In this document: in pieces, positions 43,169 through 52,142 of the stretch | Numbering within the stretch: position 1 is the first letter of the stretch | Layout of the letters: every line of letters begins with the position of its first letter | Position numbers and translations under genes: made by a program | Origin: Cryptosporangium aurantiacum | GTDB taxonomy: Bacteria > Actinomycetota > Actinomycetes > Mycobacteriales > Cryptosporangiaceae | Direction of reading: 5' to 3' | Length of the DNA: 64,000 nt | NCBI RefSeq assembly: GCF_900143005.1 | Contig: NZ_FRCS01000008.1 | Coordinates: forward strand, 62,001 to 126,000 | Notes under the pieces: model-generated | What the model was told of the DNA's origin: nothing | The model's database searches: none | What the model saw: only the letters and a program-made list of their open reading frames with translations

Positions 43169-43588
43169 ATGACTCAGCACACGCGGCCGACTGTTGTCAA
43201 GTCGGACGAGGAGTGGCGCGCCCAGCTCACTCCGCAGGAGTATCAGGTTCTTCGTCAAGCCGGCACCGAGCGGGCCTTCACCGGTGAATACACCGACACC
43301 AAGACGGTCGGCGTCTACCACTGTCGCGCTTGCGGGGCAGAATTGTTCCGCTCCGAGACCAAGTTCGAATCGCACTGCGGCTGGCCGAGTTTCTACGCGC
43401 CGTCGGACGCGCAGAACGTCGTCCTGATCGAGGACAACACGCTCGGGATGCGGCGGGTCGAGGTCCGCTGCGCGGCCTGCGACTCGCACCTCGGTCACGT
43501 CTTCCACGGCGAGGGCTACGGCACCCCCACCGACGACCGGTACTGCATCAACTCGATCTCGCTCACGCTGGAGCCGGCCGAGAGCTGA
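43169..43588 (+). CDS. msrB: Peptide-methionine (R)-S-oxide reductase MsrB
   Basis: A 139-residue complete MsrB: zinc Cys52, Cys55, Cys101, Cys104 (HCRACG, RCAACD), GWPSFY substrate loop (71-76), HLGHVF and catalytic Cys126 in DRYCINSISL. It repairs oxidised methionine in proteins. It starts 19 bases after the nuclease-like gene, so they may be co-transcribed; a strong terminator follows. Confidence 0.97.
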   Translation: MTQHTRPTVVKSDEEWRAQLTPQEYQVLRQAGTERAFTGEYTDTKTVGVYHCRACGAELFRSETKFESHCGWPSFYAPSDAQNVVLIEDNTLGMRRVEVRCAACDSHLGHVFHGEGYGTPTDDRYCINSISLTLEPAES

Positions 43589-43596
43589 CGCCCGTG

Positions 43597-43618
43597 GGGC
43601 CCCGGCGCGCCGGGGCCC
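43597..43618. terminator. Bidirectional terminator msrB / hemQ
   Basis: A 22-base perfect palindrome with 10-base arms (GGGCCCCGGC / GCCGGGGCCC) lies between convergent stops at 43588 and 43626. GTG and GCAC flanks may extend the stem. Confidence 0.85.
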
Positions 43619-43625
43619 GCACGCG

Positions 43626-44342
43626 TCACGGCAGCGACGCGACGATCTCGGCGACCGGCTTGCGACGACCGGTGTAGAACGGCGTCTCCTCGCGGACGTG
43701 CCGGCGCGCGGTCGAAGCCCGCAGGTCACGCATCAGGTCGACCATCCGGTGCAGCTCGTCGGCCTCGAACGCCAGCATCCACTCGTAGTCGCCCAGCGCG
43801 AACGACGCGACGGTGTTCGCCCGGACGTCGGCGTAGCCGCGCGCCATCTTGCCGTGCTCGGCGAGCATCGCGCGGCGCTCCTCGTCCGGGAGCAGGTACC
43901 ACTCGTACGACCGGACGAACGGGTATACGCACACGTACGCACGCGCCTGCTCGTCGGCCAGGAACGCCGGGATGTGACTCCGGTTGAACTCCGCGGGGCG
44001 GTGCAGCGCCAGCTGCGACCAGACCGGCTGGAGATGGGCGCCGAGCTCGGTGCGCCGCAGCCGCCCGTACGCCTCCTGCAGCGCGTCCGAGGACGACGCG
44101 TGCCACCAGACCATCAGGTCGGCGTCGGCCCGGAGGCCGGACACGTCGTAGACGCCACGCACGACGACGTCCTTCTGGGCCAGCTGCTCGAACAGCTCCT
44201 CGACCTCGGTCGAGATCGACGCACGGTCGGCGGGCAGGCGGTTCTCGGCCCGGAACACCGACCACATCGTGTACCGGATCGAGTCGTTGAGCTCCCGGAT
44301 CCGCTGGGCGTTCGGGTTGTTCCCGGCAGCCTGCTCAGCCAT
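43626..44342 (-). CDS. hemQ: Coproheme decarboxylase HemQ
   Basis: A 238-residue chlorite-dismutase-family protein of the HemQ type: [32 protein letters not shown], catalytic Tyr region [17 protein letters not shown], haem-ligand His in [12 protein letters not shown] and [20 protein letters not shown]. It converts coproheme to haem b in the last step of the Gram-positive pathway. It follows the oxidase gene on the same strand by 21 bases; hemE is nearby. Confidence 0.95.
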   Translation of the reverse strand: MAEQAAGNNPNAQRIRELNDSIRYTMWSVFRAENRLPADRASISTEVEELFEQLAQKDVVVRGVYDVSGLRADADLMVWWHASSSDALQEAYGRLRRTELGAHLQPVWSQLALHRPAEFNRSHIPAFLADEQARAYVCVYPFVRSYEWYLLPDEERRAMLAEHGKMARGYADVRANTVASFALGDYEWMLAFEADELHRMVDLMRDLRASTARRHVREETPFYTGRRKPVAEIVASLP

Positions 44343-44363
44343 TGGACTGGCTCTCCCCTCGGT

Positions 44364-45833
44364 TCATGCCGGCACTCGGGTGGCGAGCGCCGACAGTATC
44401 TGGTCGGCAGCGGCCTGGCCGGACCGGATACAGGCCGGAATGCCGACGCCGTCGTAGGCGGCCCCGGCCAGCGCCAGGGTCGGTTCGGTGGCCAGCGCCG
44501 CGCGCACGGCGGCCACCCGGTCGAGGTGACCGGGTGCGTACTGCGGCAGCGCGCCGCCCCACCTGTTCACCTTGACGCCGAGCGGCGCCGGCCAGCCGCC
44601 GGGTAGCGGCACCAGCGTGCCGAGTTCCTCCAGGACGGTGGCGACCAGCGACTCGTCGTCCCGCTGGAGCGCCGTCTCCTCGCCGTGCCTGCCGACCGAG
44701 GCCCGCACGACGGTGACCGGGTCGCCGACGTACCCGTCGAGACCGCGTGCCTCAACTACGTGTCCCCACTTCTGCGAGACGTAGGTGACGGCTTTGACCA
44801 GGCGTCCGGAGCTGGCGGGGACCAGTGCGCCGGTGCCCGGCGGCAGCGGCAGCCGGCCCGGCAGGACCAGCGAGACCAACCCGACGCTCGCGTACTCCAG
44901 TACGCCGACGGTGCCCGCCGCGGTCGCGTCCACGTCTGCCAGCAATCGGGACGCCGGAGCGGCCGGCACCGCCAACACCACCGCATCGGCGCGGACGGTC
45001 GTGCTGCCGCCGAGCCCCGCGGACCCAACCGTGAGCTGCCAGCCGTCCGGGGTGCGCTGCAACGCCCGCACCGGCAACCCGGTCCGGATCGCGGCCTTCG
45101 ACTCGTGCGCGACGGTGGTGACCAGCCGGGACAGCCCACCGCGCACGGTCGCGAACATCGGCGTCGGGGGCGTCTCCGGGCGCGGGTTGCCCCGGGCGGC
45201 GCGGGCGGCCTTCACCAGCGACGGCTGGTCGGCCAGGCCCGCGGCCAGCGCCGGCATCGTCGCTCGCAGCGACAACCGGCTGGCCTGCCCGGCGTACACG
45301 CCGCCGAGCAGCGGCTCGACCAGCCGATCCAGGACCTCGGAACCGAGCCGGTCGGCGATCAGAGCGCCGACCGCGACGTCGCTGTCCCCGAGCGGGACGC
45401 CGGGCCGGCAGGACTCCGCGCGGACCAGCGCCAGCCCGTCGTCGCTGAGCACACCGGACGCGGCGGTGGCCTCCAGGTCGGCCGGGACGCCGAGCAGCGT
45501 GCCCGCCGGTAGCGCGCGGAGCATGCCGTCCACCCAGACCGTCGCTCCGGCGGCCGTGGGGCTGACCAGATCGTGCGCGAGCCCGACCCGCTCGGCCAGC
45601 GCGCGGGCCTCCGGGACCCGCAGCAGGAACGACTCGGCGCCGTCCTCGACCGGCACTCCGGCCACCCGGCCGGTTCGGAGCTTCCCGCCGACGCTGCCCG
45701 ACTGCTCGATCACGGTGACCGCGGTCCCGTCCGGCGCGGTGTCACGAATGCGGAGCGCGGCGGCGAGGCCGGCGATACCACCGCCGACCACGACGACGTG
45801 CAGCGGACGGGTGACGCGGTCCTCGAACAGCAC
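44364..45833 (-). CDS. hemY: Coproporphyrinogen/protoporphyrinogen III oxidase
   Basis: A 489-residue flavoprotein: FAD-binding HVVVVGGGIAGLAAALRI, VIEQSGSVGGKLRTGRVAGV, AESFLLRVPEARALAERVG and C-terminal LALAGAAYDGVGIPACIRSG. In actinobacteria this enzyme (HemY/CgoX) oxidises coproporphyrinogen III in the coproporphyrin-dependent route, consistent with HemQ next door. GTG 45833 was chosen because it leaves 10 residues before the dinucleotide-binding fold; the much longer upstream frame runs into the DUF4349 region. Confidence 0.93.
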   Translation of the reverse strand: MLFEDRVTRPLHVVVVGGGIAGLAAALRIRDTAPDGTAVTVIEQSGSVGGKLRTGRVAGVPVEDGAESFLLRVPEARALAERVGLAHDLVSPTAAGATVWVDGMLRALPAGTLLGVPADLEATAASGVLSDDGLALVRAESCRPGVPLGDSDVAVGALIADRLGSEVLDRLVEPLLGGVYAGQASRLSLRATMPALAAGLADQPSLVKAARAARGNPRPETPPTPMFATVRGGLSRLVTTVAHESKAAIRTGLPVRALQRTPDGWQLTVGSAGLGGSTTVRADAVVLAVPAAPASRLLADVDATAAGTVGVLEYASVGLVSLVLPGRLPLPPGTGALVPASSGRLVKAVTYVSQKWGHVVEARGLDGYVGDPVTVVRASVGRHGEETALQRDDESLVATVLEELGTLVPLPGGWPAPLGVKVNRWGGALPQYAPGHLDRVAAVRAALATEPTLALAGAAYDGVGIPACIRSGQAAADQILSALATRVPA

Positions 45834-46035
45834 GAAACCATCGTGCCGCACCCGAACGGCGTCCGGCCGGTGCGAACACCCGCGAACCTGCCGGACGTGG
45901 GCAGCGTCACGCGTCCGGGGCACCGTTCGGTCACGGCCGGACAACGACCGTCGAACGGATGCAACCACCGGGCCCATCGCCACGTCGAACTCGCACAGGC
46001 TCGAAGCCCCCACGACGCCGACGAGAGGGACCACC

Positions 46036-47151
46036 ATGGACGCCCGCCTGATCCGCCCCCGACGCCGAGCGTCCGGACCACCGTTGCTGGTCGCGGTCCT
46101 GCTGACCGCCGCGCTGGTACTCGCCGGATGCAGCGGTGACGACAGCGGGTCCGACTCCAGTGCGCCGGAAGCGGCGTCGGCCGGCGGCGCCCCGGCGAAC
46201 CCCGATGTGAACTCCGGCAAGACCACCACCGAGGACCAGGCGGGCCGCCCCGGCACCGTGACGACGCTGGGCACGCGCAACCGGGCGCTGGTGTACATCG
46301 GGAGCCTGTCGGTCACCGCGAAGAACGTCCCGGACGCCGCGACGCGCGCCATCGATGCCACCGAGGCCGCTGGCGGTTACGTCTCCGCCGACGAACGACG
46401 GGTCACCGGCGAGGACGACGACGTCACGATCACGCTGACGCTGCGGGTGCCGTCCGGGAAGTTCACCGCGACCGTGGACGCGCTGTCCGCGCTCGGCACC
46501 GAGCGGTCGCGGCAGCTCGGCACCGAGGACCTGCAGTCCTCGGCGATCGACTTGGAGTCCCGCATCACCGCCCAGCGCGCCAGCGTCGCGCGGGTGCGGT
46601 CGCTGCTCTCGCGCGCGAACTCGATCACCGAGCTCGCGTCGATCGAGCGCGAACTGACCTCCCGGGAGAGCGAGCTGGCGGCCCTCGAAGCGAGCCGCCG
46701 CACGAACACCGACCGGGTCAACCTCTCGACGATCACGCTGACGCTCACCGAGCCGTCGGCGGAACCGAAGGTCGAGAAGAAGGAGCGTGGCCTGATCGTC
46801 GGGCTGCGGAACGGCTGGGACGCGTTCGTCTCGACGATCACCGTGCTGCTGACCGTGCTCGGCTGGCTCGCGCCGTTCCTGGTGACGATCGCGCTGATCG
46901 CCATCCCGATCTGGTGGGGCGTCCGCCGGTCCCGGCGGCACCTGACCCCGCCTGCCTCGCCGTCCTCCCCGGCGCCGCCGACGGGCCCGAACGGGCCGTC
47001 CACGCCGAACGGCCCCGGCGGCTCGAACGGCCCGGGCGGCTCCGGCGGACCTCACGGACCGAACGGGCCGGGCGGGCCGAACGGGCCGTCCGCGCCTGCG
47101 GGGCCGAGCGGGCCGTCGGCGCCCGCCCAGCCGGTCGGTCCACGGGCCTGA
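46036..47151 (+). CDS. DUF4349 membrane lipoprotein with coiled coil and Pro/Gly tail
   Basis: A 371-residue lipoprotein: signal peptide with lipobox LAGC (about residue 32), DUF4349 domain (about 78-245: RNRALVYIGSLSVTAKNVPD, GGYVSADERRVTGEDDDVTI, TLRVPSGKFTATVDALSAL) containing a coiled coil (SITELASIERELTSRESELA), a membrane span (about 270-295) and a ~70-residue Gly/Pro/Asn tail with NGP repeats that would be cytoplasmic. Function of the family is unknown. ATG 46036 follows GAGAGGGA. Confidence 0.9.
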   Translation: MDARLIRPRRRASGPPLLVAVLLTAALVLAGCSGDDSGSDSSAPEAASAGGAPANPDVNSGKTTTEDQAGRPGTVTTLGTRNRALVYIGSLSVTAKNVPDAATRAIDATEAAGGYVSADERRVTGEDDDVTITLTLRVPSGKFTATVDALSALGTERSRQLGTEDLQSSAIDLESRITAQRASVARVRSLLSRANSITELASIERELTSRESELAALEASRRTNTDRVNLSTITLTLTEPSAEPKVEKKERGLIVGLRNGWDAFVSTITVLLTVLGWLAPFLVTIALIAIPIWWGVRRSRRHLTPPASPSSPAPPTGPNGPSTPNGPGGSNGPGGSGGPHGPNGPGGPNGPSAPAGPSGPSAPAQPVGPRA

Positions 47152-47157
47152 GCCCCC

Positions 47158-47183
47158 GCCGCCCGGCCTGACGGCCGGGCGGC
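47158..47183. terminator. Terminator after the DUF4349 gene
   Basis: A perfect 11-bp stem (GCCGCCCGGCC / GGCCGGGCGGC) with TGAC loop begins 7 bases after the stop. Confidence 0.85.
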
Positions 47184-47213
47184 GCCGGTCGGGCCGCGGC
47201 GCAGCTGGCAACG

Positions 47214-47303
47214 CGGCCCGGCAGCGCGGGGCGGCCCGGCAGCGCGGGGCGGCCCGGCAGCGCGGGGCGGCCCGGCAGCGCGGGGCGGCCCGGCAGCGCG
47301 GGG
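47214..47303. repeat. 18-base tandem repeat, five copies
   Basis: Five perfect consecutive copies of CGGCCCGGCAGCGCGGGG, followed by a partial copy (47304-47311), fill the intergenic space between convergent DUF4349 and hemE genes. There are no spacers. Each unit contains CCCG and CGGG runs that could fold. Confidence 0.95.
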
Positions 47304-47328
47304 CGGCCCGGTCGGGTCGGCGCGGGCG

Positions 47329-48477
47329 TCAGGCTGGGCGGGCGGAGCGCTCGTGTACGAGCTCGACGACGCGGGTCAGGACGTCCGGGTCGGTCTCCGG
47401 CAGCACGCCGTGCCCCAGGTTGAAGATGTGCCCCGGCGCCGACGCGCCGTCGGCGAGCACCCTCTCGACGTGCTCCGCGACCACCGACGGCTCGGACAGC
47501 AGGACGGCCGGGTCGAGGTTGCCCTGCACCGCACGGTCGCGGCCAATCCGGGCGGACGCCGCAGCCAGCGGCGTCCGCCAGTCGACGCCGACCACGTCGG
47601 CGCCGGCCTCGCCCATCGCACCGAGCAACTCCGCGGTTCCGACCCCGAAGTGGATCTTCGGCACGCCGGTCGGGGCCAGGTCCGCGAGGACGCGCGCCGA
47701 GTGCGGCTGGACGTACCTCCGGTAGTCGGCCTCCGACAGCGCACCCGCCCAGGAGTCGAACAACTGCACGGCCGACGCCCCGGCCGCCACCTGCACCTGC
47801 AAGAACGCCGACGATATCCCGGCCAGCCTGCCGCAGAGCGCGTTCCACAGCCCGGGGTTGCCGTACATCAGCGCCTTCGTGCGGGCATGCGTCCGCGACG
47901 GGCCGCCCTCGACCAGGTAGCTGGCGAGCGTGAACGGTGCACCGGCGAAGCCGATCAGCGGGATCGGGCCGAGCTCACCGACGAGCGCACCGACCGCCTC
48001 GGTGACGTACGGAACGTCGTCGGGCTCCAGCGGCCGCAGCCGCTCGAGGTCGGCCTCCGTCCGGAACGGCTCGTCGACCACCGGGCCGACGCCCGCGACG
48101 ATGTCGAGCCCGACGCCGACGGCGATCAGCGGGACGACGATGTCGGAGAAGAAGATCGCCGCGTCCACCCCGTGCCGACGGATCGGCTGCAGGGTGATCT
48201 CGGTCACAAGGTCGGCGCGACGGCACGAATCGAGCATGCCGATGCCCTCCCGGACCTTCCGGTACTCCGGCAGCGACCGGCCGGCTTGGCGCATGAACCA
48301 GACCGGCGTGTGCGACACCGATTCCCGGCGGCAGGCGCGCAGGAACGGGCCGTCCGCCAGCTCCGCCGGTACCGGCGCACGCCCGGTGACCTGCTCCGCG
48401 ACGGCTTGCGGAGCGGCGTCGGCTGCGGGCTGCGGCGCGGCGCCGCGGGGTGCTGCGGTGTCGGTCATGACGGCCAT
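47329..48477 (-). CDS. hemE: Uroporphyrinogen decarboxylase HemE
   Basis: A 382-residue HemE with ~35 extra disordered N-terminal residues. Signatures: [79 protein letters not shown] and [18 protein letters not shown]. It decarboxylates uroporphyrinogen III to coproporphyrinogen III, feeding the oxidase and HemQ encoded nearby. ATG 48477 or ATG 48468 could start it; neither has a close ribosome site. Confidence 0.96.
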   Translation of the reverse strand: MAVMTDTAAPRGAAPQPAADAAPQAVAEQVTGRAPVPAELADGPFLRACRRESVSHTPVWFMRQAGRSLPEYRKVREGIGMLDSCRRADLVTEITLQPIRRHGVDAAIFFSDIVVPLIAVGVGLDIVAGVGPVVDEPFRTEADLERLRPLEPDDVPYVTEAVGALVGELGPIPLIGFAGAPFTLASYLVEGGPSRTHARTKALMYGNPGLWNALCGRLAGISSAFLQVQVAAGASAVQLFDSWAGALSEADYRRYVQPHSARVLADLAPTGVPKIHFGVGTAELLGAMGEAGADVVGVDWRTPLAAASARIGRDRAVQGNLDPAVLLSEPSVVAEHVERVLADGASAPGHIFNLGHGVLPETDPDVLTRVVELVHERSARPA

Positions 48478-48501
48478 GGTTTCACGGAGCCGCCTCCGGA
48501 C

Positions 48502-48534
48502 GGCACGTCGGCATACGGCGCCCGCCGACGTGCC
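48502..48534. promoter_or_regulatory. Inverted repeat between hemE and DUF3000 genes
   Basis: Perfect 11-base arms (GGCACGTCGGC / GCCGACGTGCC) with an 11-base spacer, 25 bases upstream of hemE in the divergent region. It could be an operator or a leader hairpin. Confidence 0.45.
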
Positions 48535-48611
48535 ACCCGGAAGCGGCGCCGGTCGACGGACCGGCGCGCCTCGCTGCGCGGTCTCCGCCGCTCCCCCTAC
48601 GCTCTTGAGTC

Positions 48612-49184
48612 ATGGCCCCCACCGGCGCCGAGCCCGACCCGTTCGCGCGCGCCGTGGCGACGTTGCGCGCGGTGCGGACGCGCCCGGAGATCTTGCTCGA
48701 GGAGGTCCCGGCTCCTCAGCGGCTCGCCCCTCGCAGTCACGCGCTGTCCGGCACCGTCCTCCGCGGCGACGAGGAGGTAGCGACGGGACGGTTGATCGTG
48801 CTGCACGACCCGTCCGGCCAGGAGGCGTGGGACGGGCACTGGCGCGTCGTCTCGTACGTGACCGCCGAACTCGAGGCCGAGATGGGCACCGACCCGATGC
48901 TCGCCGCCGTCGGCTGGAGCTGGCTCCTGGACGCGCTCGACCTCGCCGGCGCCCGCTACGCCGCGATCGGCGGCACGGTCACCCAGGTCAGCTCGACCCG
49001 CTTCGGCGACCTCGCCGGTCCTCCGACCAGCTCCGACGTCGAGGTCAGGGCGTCCTGGACGCCGATGCTCGGCAGTTCGGTGGACCTCTCACCGCACTTG
49101 GACGCGTGGTGCGGCCTGCTGGCGTCCACCGCGGGCCTACCGCCCCCCGGCGTCACCGTCCTGGCCGCGCACAACTCGGCCTGA
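48612..49184 (+). CDS. DUF3000 family protein
   Basis: A 190-residue protein of the actinobacterial DUF3000 family: FARAVATLRAVRTRPEILLE, EVATGRLIVLHDPSGQEAWD, RVVSYVTAELEAEMGTDPM, VGWSWLLDALDLAGARYAAI. No function is established. In many actinobacteria this family is found next to hemE and an RNase D gene; both are nearby here. Confidence 0.88.
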   Translation: MAPTGAEPDPFARAVATLRAVRTRPEILLEEVPAPQRLAPRSHALSGTVLRGDEEVATGRLIVLHDPSGQEAWDGHWRVVSYVTAELEAEMGTDPMLAAVGWSWLLDALDLAGARYAAIGGTVTQVSSTRFGDLAGPPTSSDVEVRASWTPMLGSSVDLSPHLDAWCGLLASTAGLPPPGVTVLAAHNSA

Positions 49185-49227
49185 GCGCTCCTGGTAACGC
49201 CGGTCTCTCACCGGACAGGGCAAGGGC

Positions 49228-49932
49228 ATGACGAGATCGTTGCGACAACGCGTCCGCGACGGCGACGGCGACGCGTTCGCGGAGCTGTTCGAGCAATCCG
49301 CGGGCCGCGTGTACAACTACGCGTTCCGGCTGCTCGGCGACTGGGCAGGGGCCGAGGACGTCGTGTCGCTGACGTTCCTCGAAGCCTGGCGTGGGCGACA
49401 CAAGGTCAACGCCGACGGCGGACCGCTCGTGCCCTGGCTGCTCGGAATCGCCACGAACGTATCCCGCAACACCACCCGGACCCGCCGACGCCACGCCGCG
49501 GCGATGGAGCGGCTGCCCGAGCCGCGCGCGGTCCCTGACATCGCCGAGGAGGTCGTCGGGCGCGCGGACAACCTCGATCGGCAGGGCGGCTCCCCGTACA
49601 TCGTGCTCGCCGATGGCCAGGCGCTCGGACGGGACCCGGACGGGCGGCCGGTGCGCTACGTCGTCGACGTCGACCGTCTTCCGCCCGCGTTCGGTCCACT
49701 CGTCACCACGGCCGAGGACGCCGTCCTGGTGCTGGAGATCCGTCCGATGTCCGGCCCGTCGTCGTGGGCGGTGATCGCGTACGTCGAGGCGGGTCCCGCG
49801 CGGCTGGTGACGTGGATCGAGAAGGCCGCGCCTCCCTCGGTGAGCGTGCACGACCGTCTCGTCACGGTGCGGCTGGAGAGCGGCGTCCAGAACTACCGCT
49901 GGGACCGGAACCGGTTCGTGCGGGCCGGTTGA
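49228..49932 (+). CDS. ECF sigma-2 domain fused to an unknown domain, sigma-4 missing
   Basis: Residues 1-95 are a clear ECF sigma region 2 (DAFAELFEQSAGRVYNYAFR, AGAEDVVSLTFLEAWRG, VPWLLGIATNVSRNTTRTRR). At GRAD (about 111-114), where region 4 normally follows, the protein changes to an unrelated ~120-residue beta-rich domain (YIVLADGQALGRDPDGRPVR, WAVIAYVEAGPARLVTWIEK, SGVQNYRWDRNRF). The frame is open throughout with normal composition. It cannot recognise a -35 element in the usual way. It could be a deletion fusion of a sigma gene with its downstream gene, or a true regulator that binds core RNA polymerase. Confidence 0.85.
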   Translation: MTRSLRQRVRDGDGDAFAELFEQSAGRVYNYAFRLLGDWAGAEDVVSLTFLEAWRGRHKVNADGGPLVPWLLGIATNVSRNTTRTRRRHAAAMERLPEPRAVPDIAEEVVGRADNLDRQGGSPYIVLADGQALGRDPDGRPVRYVVDVDRLPPAFGPLVTTAEDAVLVLEIRPMSGPSSWAVIAYVEAGPARLVTWIEKAAPPSVSVHDRLVTVRLESGVQNYRWDRNRFVRAG

Positions 49933-49933
49933 G

Positions 49934-49971
49934 ACGCGAAGGGGCCCCGCCGTGGCGGGGCCCCTTCGCGT
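49934..49971. terminator. Strong bidirectional terminator
   Basis: A perfect 17-bp stem (ACGCGAAGGGGCCCCGC / GCGGGGCCCCTTCGCGT) with a CGTG loop separates convergent stops at 49932 and 49975. Confidence 0.92.
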
Positions 49972-49974
49972 GCG

Positions 49975-50835
49975 TCAGATCAGGCCTTCCGCTTTCGTGC
50001 ACGGGGCGTCGAGCTGCTTGATCAGCTGATCGGTCTTGGCCTGGTCGCCCTTGCCGATCGCGTCCAGCGCCTCGATCACGAGCTTCAGGCACTGCGCGAT
50101 GACCTGCTTGTCGGCGTTGGCGGTGCCGAGCGAGTCCTTGGTGCCGTCGAGCTGCTGCTCGGTGTTCGTGAGCTTGGTCTTGGTGTCGGTGAGGTCCTTC
50201 TCCAGCGTGGAGATCTTGGAGTCGCGGGCGGCGATCGTGTCCTCGGCCGCGGTCAGCCGGGCCTGGGTGTCGTTCTGCTCACCGTTCTTCGCGATGAACA
50301 GCCCGCTCATCGTCAGCCCGAGGACGAGCAGCACCGCGGTCGCGGCACCGAGAACGATGACCAGCCGGTTCTTCTTCGGCGCGCCGGGCTGCTGCCCGTA
50401 GGCGCTCGGGCCGACCTCCCCGCCCGGGATCGGTGCGGTCTGGTGCACACCCGGGATCGGGCCGGTCGGGATCGGGCCGGTGGGCGCAGGCCCGTAGCCG
50501 GGCGCGCCGTATCCGGCCGGGGGCACGGACGTGGGCGGGCCCGAGGCGGGCGGTACCGAGGCCGGGGGCGCGGAGGCCGGCGGACCGGACGGCGGCGCCA
50601 CCTCCGGAGGCGAGGAGTAGCTCGGCACGGTGTACTCGGCGCCGGACACCGGCGCGGCGTACTCACTGCCGGAGCCGGGCGTCGCCGGGTACGGGCTGGC
50701 CGCCGGCTGCGCCCACGGGTCGGACGCCGGGGCGGGCTGCTGCTCCGGCTGGGCCGGCTGGTACGGCGACGAGCCGTTCCACTGCGGATCGGACGAGTAG
50801 GGGCTGCCCTGGTTGCCGTAGCCCGGATTGGACAC
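49975..50835 (-). CDS. Pro-rich single-span protein with extracytoplasmic coiled coil
   Basis: A 286-residue protein: Pro/Ser/Gly/Tyr-rich cytoplasmic half (1-155, PPASVPPASGPP repeats, GYGAPGYGPAPTGPIPTGPI), membrane span (about 160-183: LVIVLGAATAVLLVLGLTMS), then a coiled coil (DSKISTLEKDLTDTKTKLTN) and a helical C-terminus with two Cys. No family recognised. It follows the HtrA-like protease gene on the same strand by 95 bases, and both share a Pro-rich, single-span, coiled-coil layout. Confidence 0.82.
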   Translation of the reverse strand: MSNPGYGNQGSPYSSDPQWNGSSPYQPAQPEQQPAPASDPWAQPAASPYPATPGSGSEYAAPVSGAEYTVPSYSSPPEVAPPSGPPASAPPASVPPASGPPTSVPPAGYGAPGYGPAPTGPIPTGPIPGVHQTAPIPGGEVGPSAYGQQPGAPKKNRLVIVLGAATAVLLVLGLTMSGLFIAKNGEQNDTQARLTAAEDTIAARDSKISTLEKDLTDTKTKLTNTEQQLDGTKDSLGTANADKQVIAQCLKLVIEALDAIGKGDQAKTDQLIKQLDAPCTKAEGLI

Positions 50836-50930
50836 GGGGTTCCTCCTGGTCGTTCGCGTGGCGGTGAAGTAGCTCGGCGGGGCCCGGAGGTGGTGACGAG
50901 ACCCGGCGGGGGACGGGGGGTAGAGCCTTC

Positions 50931-52142
50931 TCAGCAGCGGATGAGGCCCTTGCAGACCTCTTCGATCGGGATCGCGAGGCCGAGTCCGTCGGCCCCCTCG
51001 GCAACGATCTTGGCCTGGGCGATGCCGACGACCTCGCCGTCGGCGTTGATGACCGGGCCACCGGAGTTGCCCGGGTTGATCGCGGCGTCGAACTGGATCA
51101 CCCGGGTGGAGAGGCCCTGGACGTCGTCGCGGACCGCGCTGACCACGCCGGTGGTCACGGTGTCGGTGAGGCCCAGCGGGGCACCGACGACGATCACCGG
51201 GTCACCGGGCGCGACCTCGACGGTGGCCTTCTTGAGCGGTGTGAACTTTGCGGTCGTGCGGAGGACTGCCAGGTCACGTCCCTTGTCGGTGTCCTCGACC
51301 GTGACCGGGTAGCTCTCCGATTCCCGCTGGATCGTCGCGTTGCGTCCGCCGGAGGACACCAGCCCGTCGACGACGTGGTAGTTCGTGATCAGCAGCGTGC
51401 CGCCCTCGGCGTCCTTGCCGAACGCGAACGCGGTGCCGGTGGCCTGCCCGGCCCGGACGCTGAACACCGAGGGCAGAACCTGCTTGGCCACCGCGGTGGA
51501 GTTCAGCGTGCCCTTGGTGCGCTCCTCGAGCGACTGGACGCGCTTCGTCAGGTTGCCGAGGTCCTCACGGTCCTTGGCTGCGGACGCCGCAGCCGAGGTC
51601 TGCGCGGCCTTCGCCTCGTCCAGATCACCGGAGTAGCGGGCCAGCAACACGGCCTGCACCACGACGACGATCAACAGGAAGACGGCGAGCCAGAAACCGA
51701 TCGGACCGAGCTGCCGGGACGGCGGGCGGGAACCCGGCGGGGTGGTCCCCAGCGGTGAGCCGCCCAGCGGCTGGGTTCCGAGCGGCGAGCCGCCGAGCGG
51801 CTGGGCTCCGGGCGGCTGGGTTCCGAGCGGCTGGGTCGAAGCGTGCGGCAGCGGGCCGGTGGGCGCCGGAGCGCCGAACGCGGACGTCGACGAGTGTGAC
51901 CCGGGCTGACCGGCCGTCGGGTAGCCGCTGCCGTACGGCGGCGCCGAGACGGTGCGCGAGGGCGCGCCGAACGCTCCGGTGGTCTGGCTGGGTGACGGCG
52001 GGGGCACGTGGGTACCGCCGTAGGCGCCGTTCGGCGATTGCTGCGACCAGCCACTCGTCGGCGGCCGCGGGCCCGGTAACGGACCGGTCGGCGCGCCGGG
52101 CGCGTGGGGCGCGGCGGAGTTCTCGTCCCCGCGGTCTGACAT
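50931..52142 (-). CDS. Membrane-anchored HtrA-like serine protease
   Basis: A 403-residue protein: disordered Pro/Gly/Ser cytoplasmic part (1-145) with repeats of GTQPLGGSPL, a membrane span (about 150-172), a short coiled coil, then a trypsin-like domain with His in LLITNYHVVDGL, Asp in DKGRDLAVLRTT and Ser in INPGNSGGPVINADGEVVG. No PDZ domain follows, unlike classical HtrA. The ATG 52142 has a GGAAGG site; a longer frame upstream is less likely. It probably works in envelope quality control. Confidence 0.9.
   Translation of the reverse strand: MSDRGDENSAAPHAPGAPTGPLPGPRPPTSGWSQQSPNGAYGGTHVPPPSPSQTTGAFGAPSRTVSAPPYGSGYPTAGQPGSHSSTSAFGAPAPTGPLPHASTQPLGTQPPGAQPLGGSPLGTQPLGGSPLGTTPPGSRPPSRQLGPIGFWLAVFLLIVVVVQAVLLARYSGDLDEAKAAQTSAAASAAKDREDLGNLTKRVQSLEERTKGTLNSTAVAKQVLPSVFSVRAGQATGTAFAFGKDAEGGTLLITNYHVVDGLVSSGGRNATIQRESESYPVTVEDTDKGRDLAVLRTTAKFTPLKKATVEVAPGDPVIVVGAPLGLTDTVTTGVVSAVRDDVQGLSTRVIQFDAAINPGNSGGPVINADGEVVGIAQAKIVAEGADGLGLAIPIEEVCKGLIRC
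51741..51840 (-). repeat. Short coding repeats in the protease N-terminus
   Basis: Near-identical units (encoding GTQPLGGSPLGTQPLGGSPL and variants) are repeated in frame. They explain the low-complexity cytoplasmic region. Confidence 0.8.

Noticed and set aside
47214-47311. Tandem 18-base units as a CRISPR or replication iteron array
   Set aside because: No spacers, no dnaA-like boxes and no replication genes nearby.
49228-49932. Frameshift or assembly error joining a sigma gene to its neighbour
   Set aside because: The frame stays open with normal codon use and no region 4 sequence is seen in the other frames nearby; a true deletion fusion remains possible.
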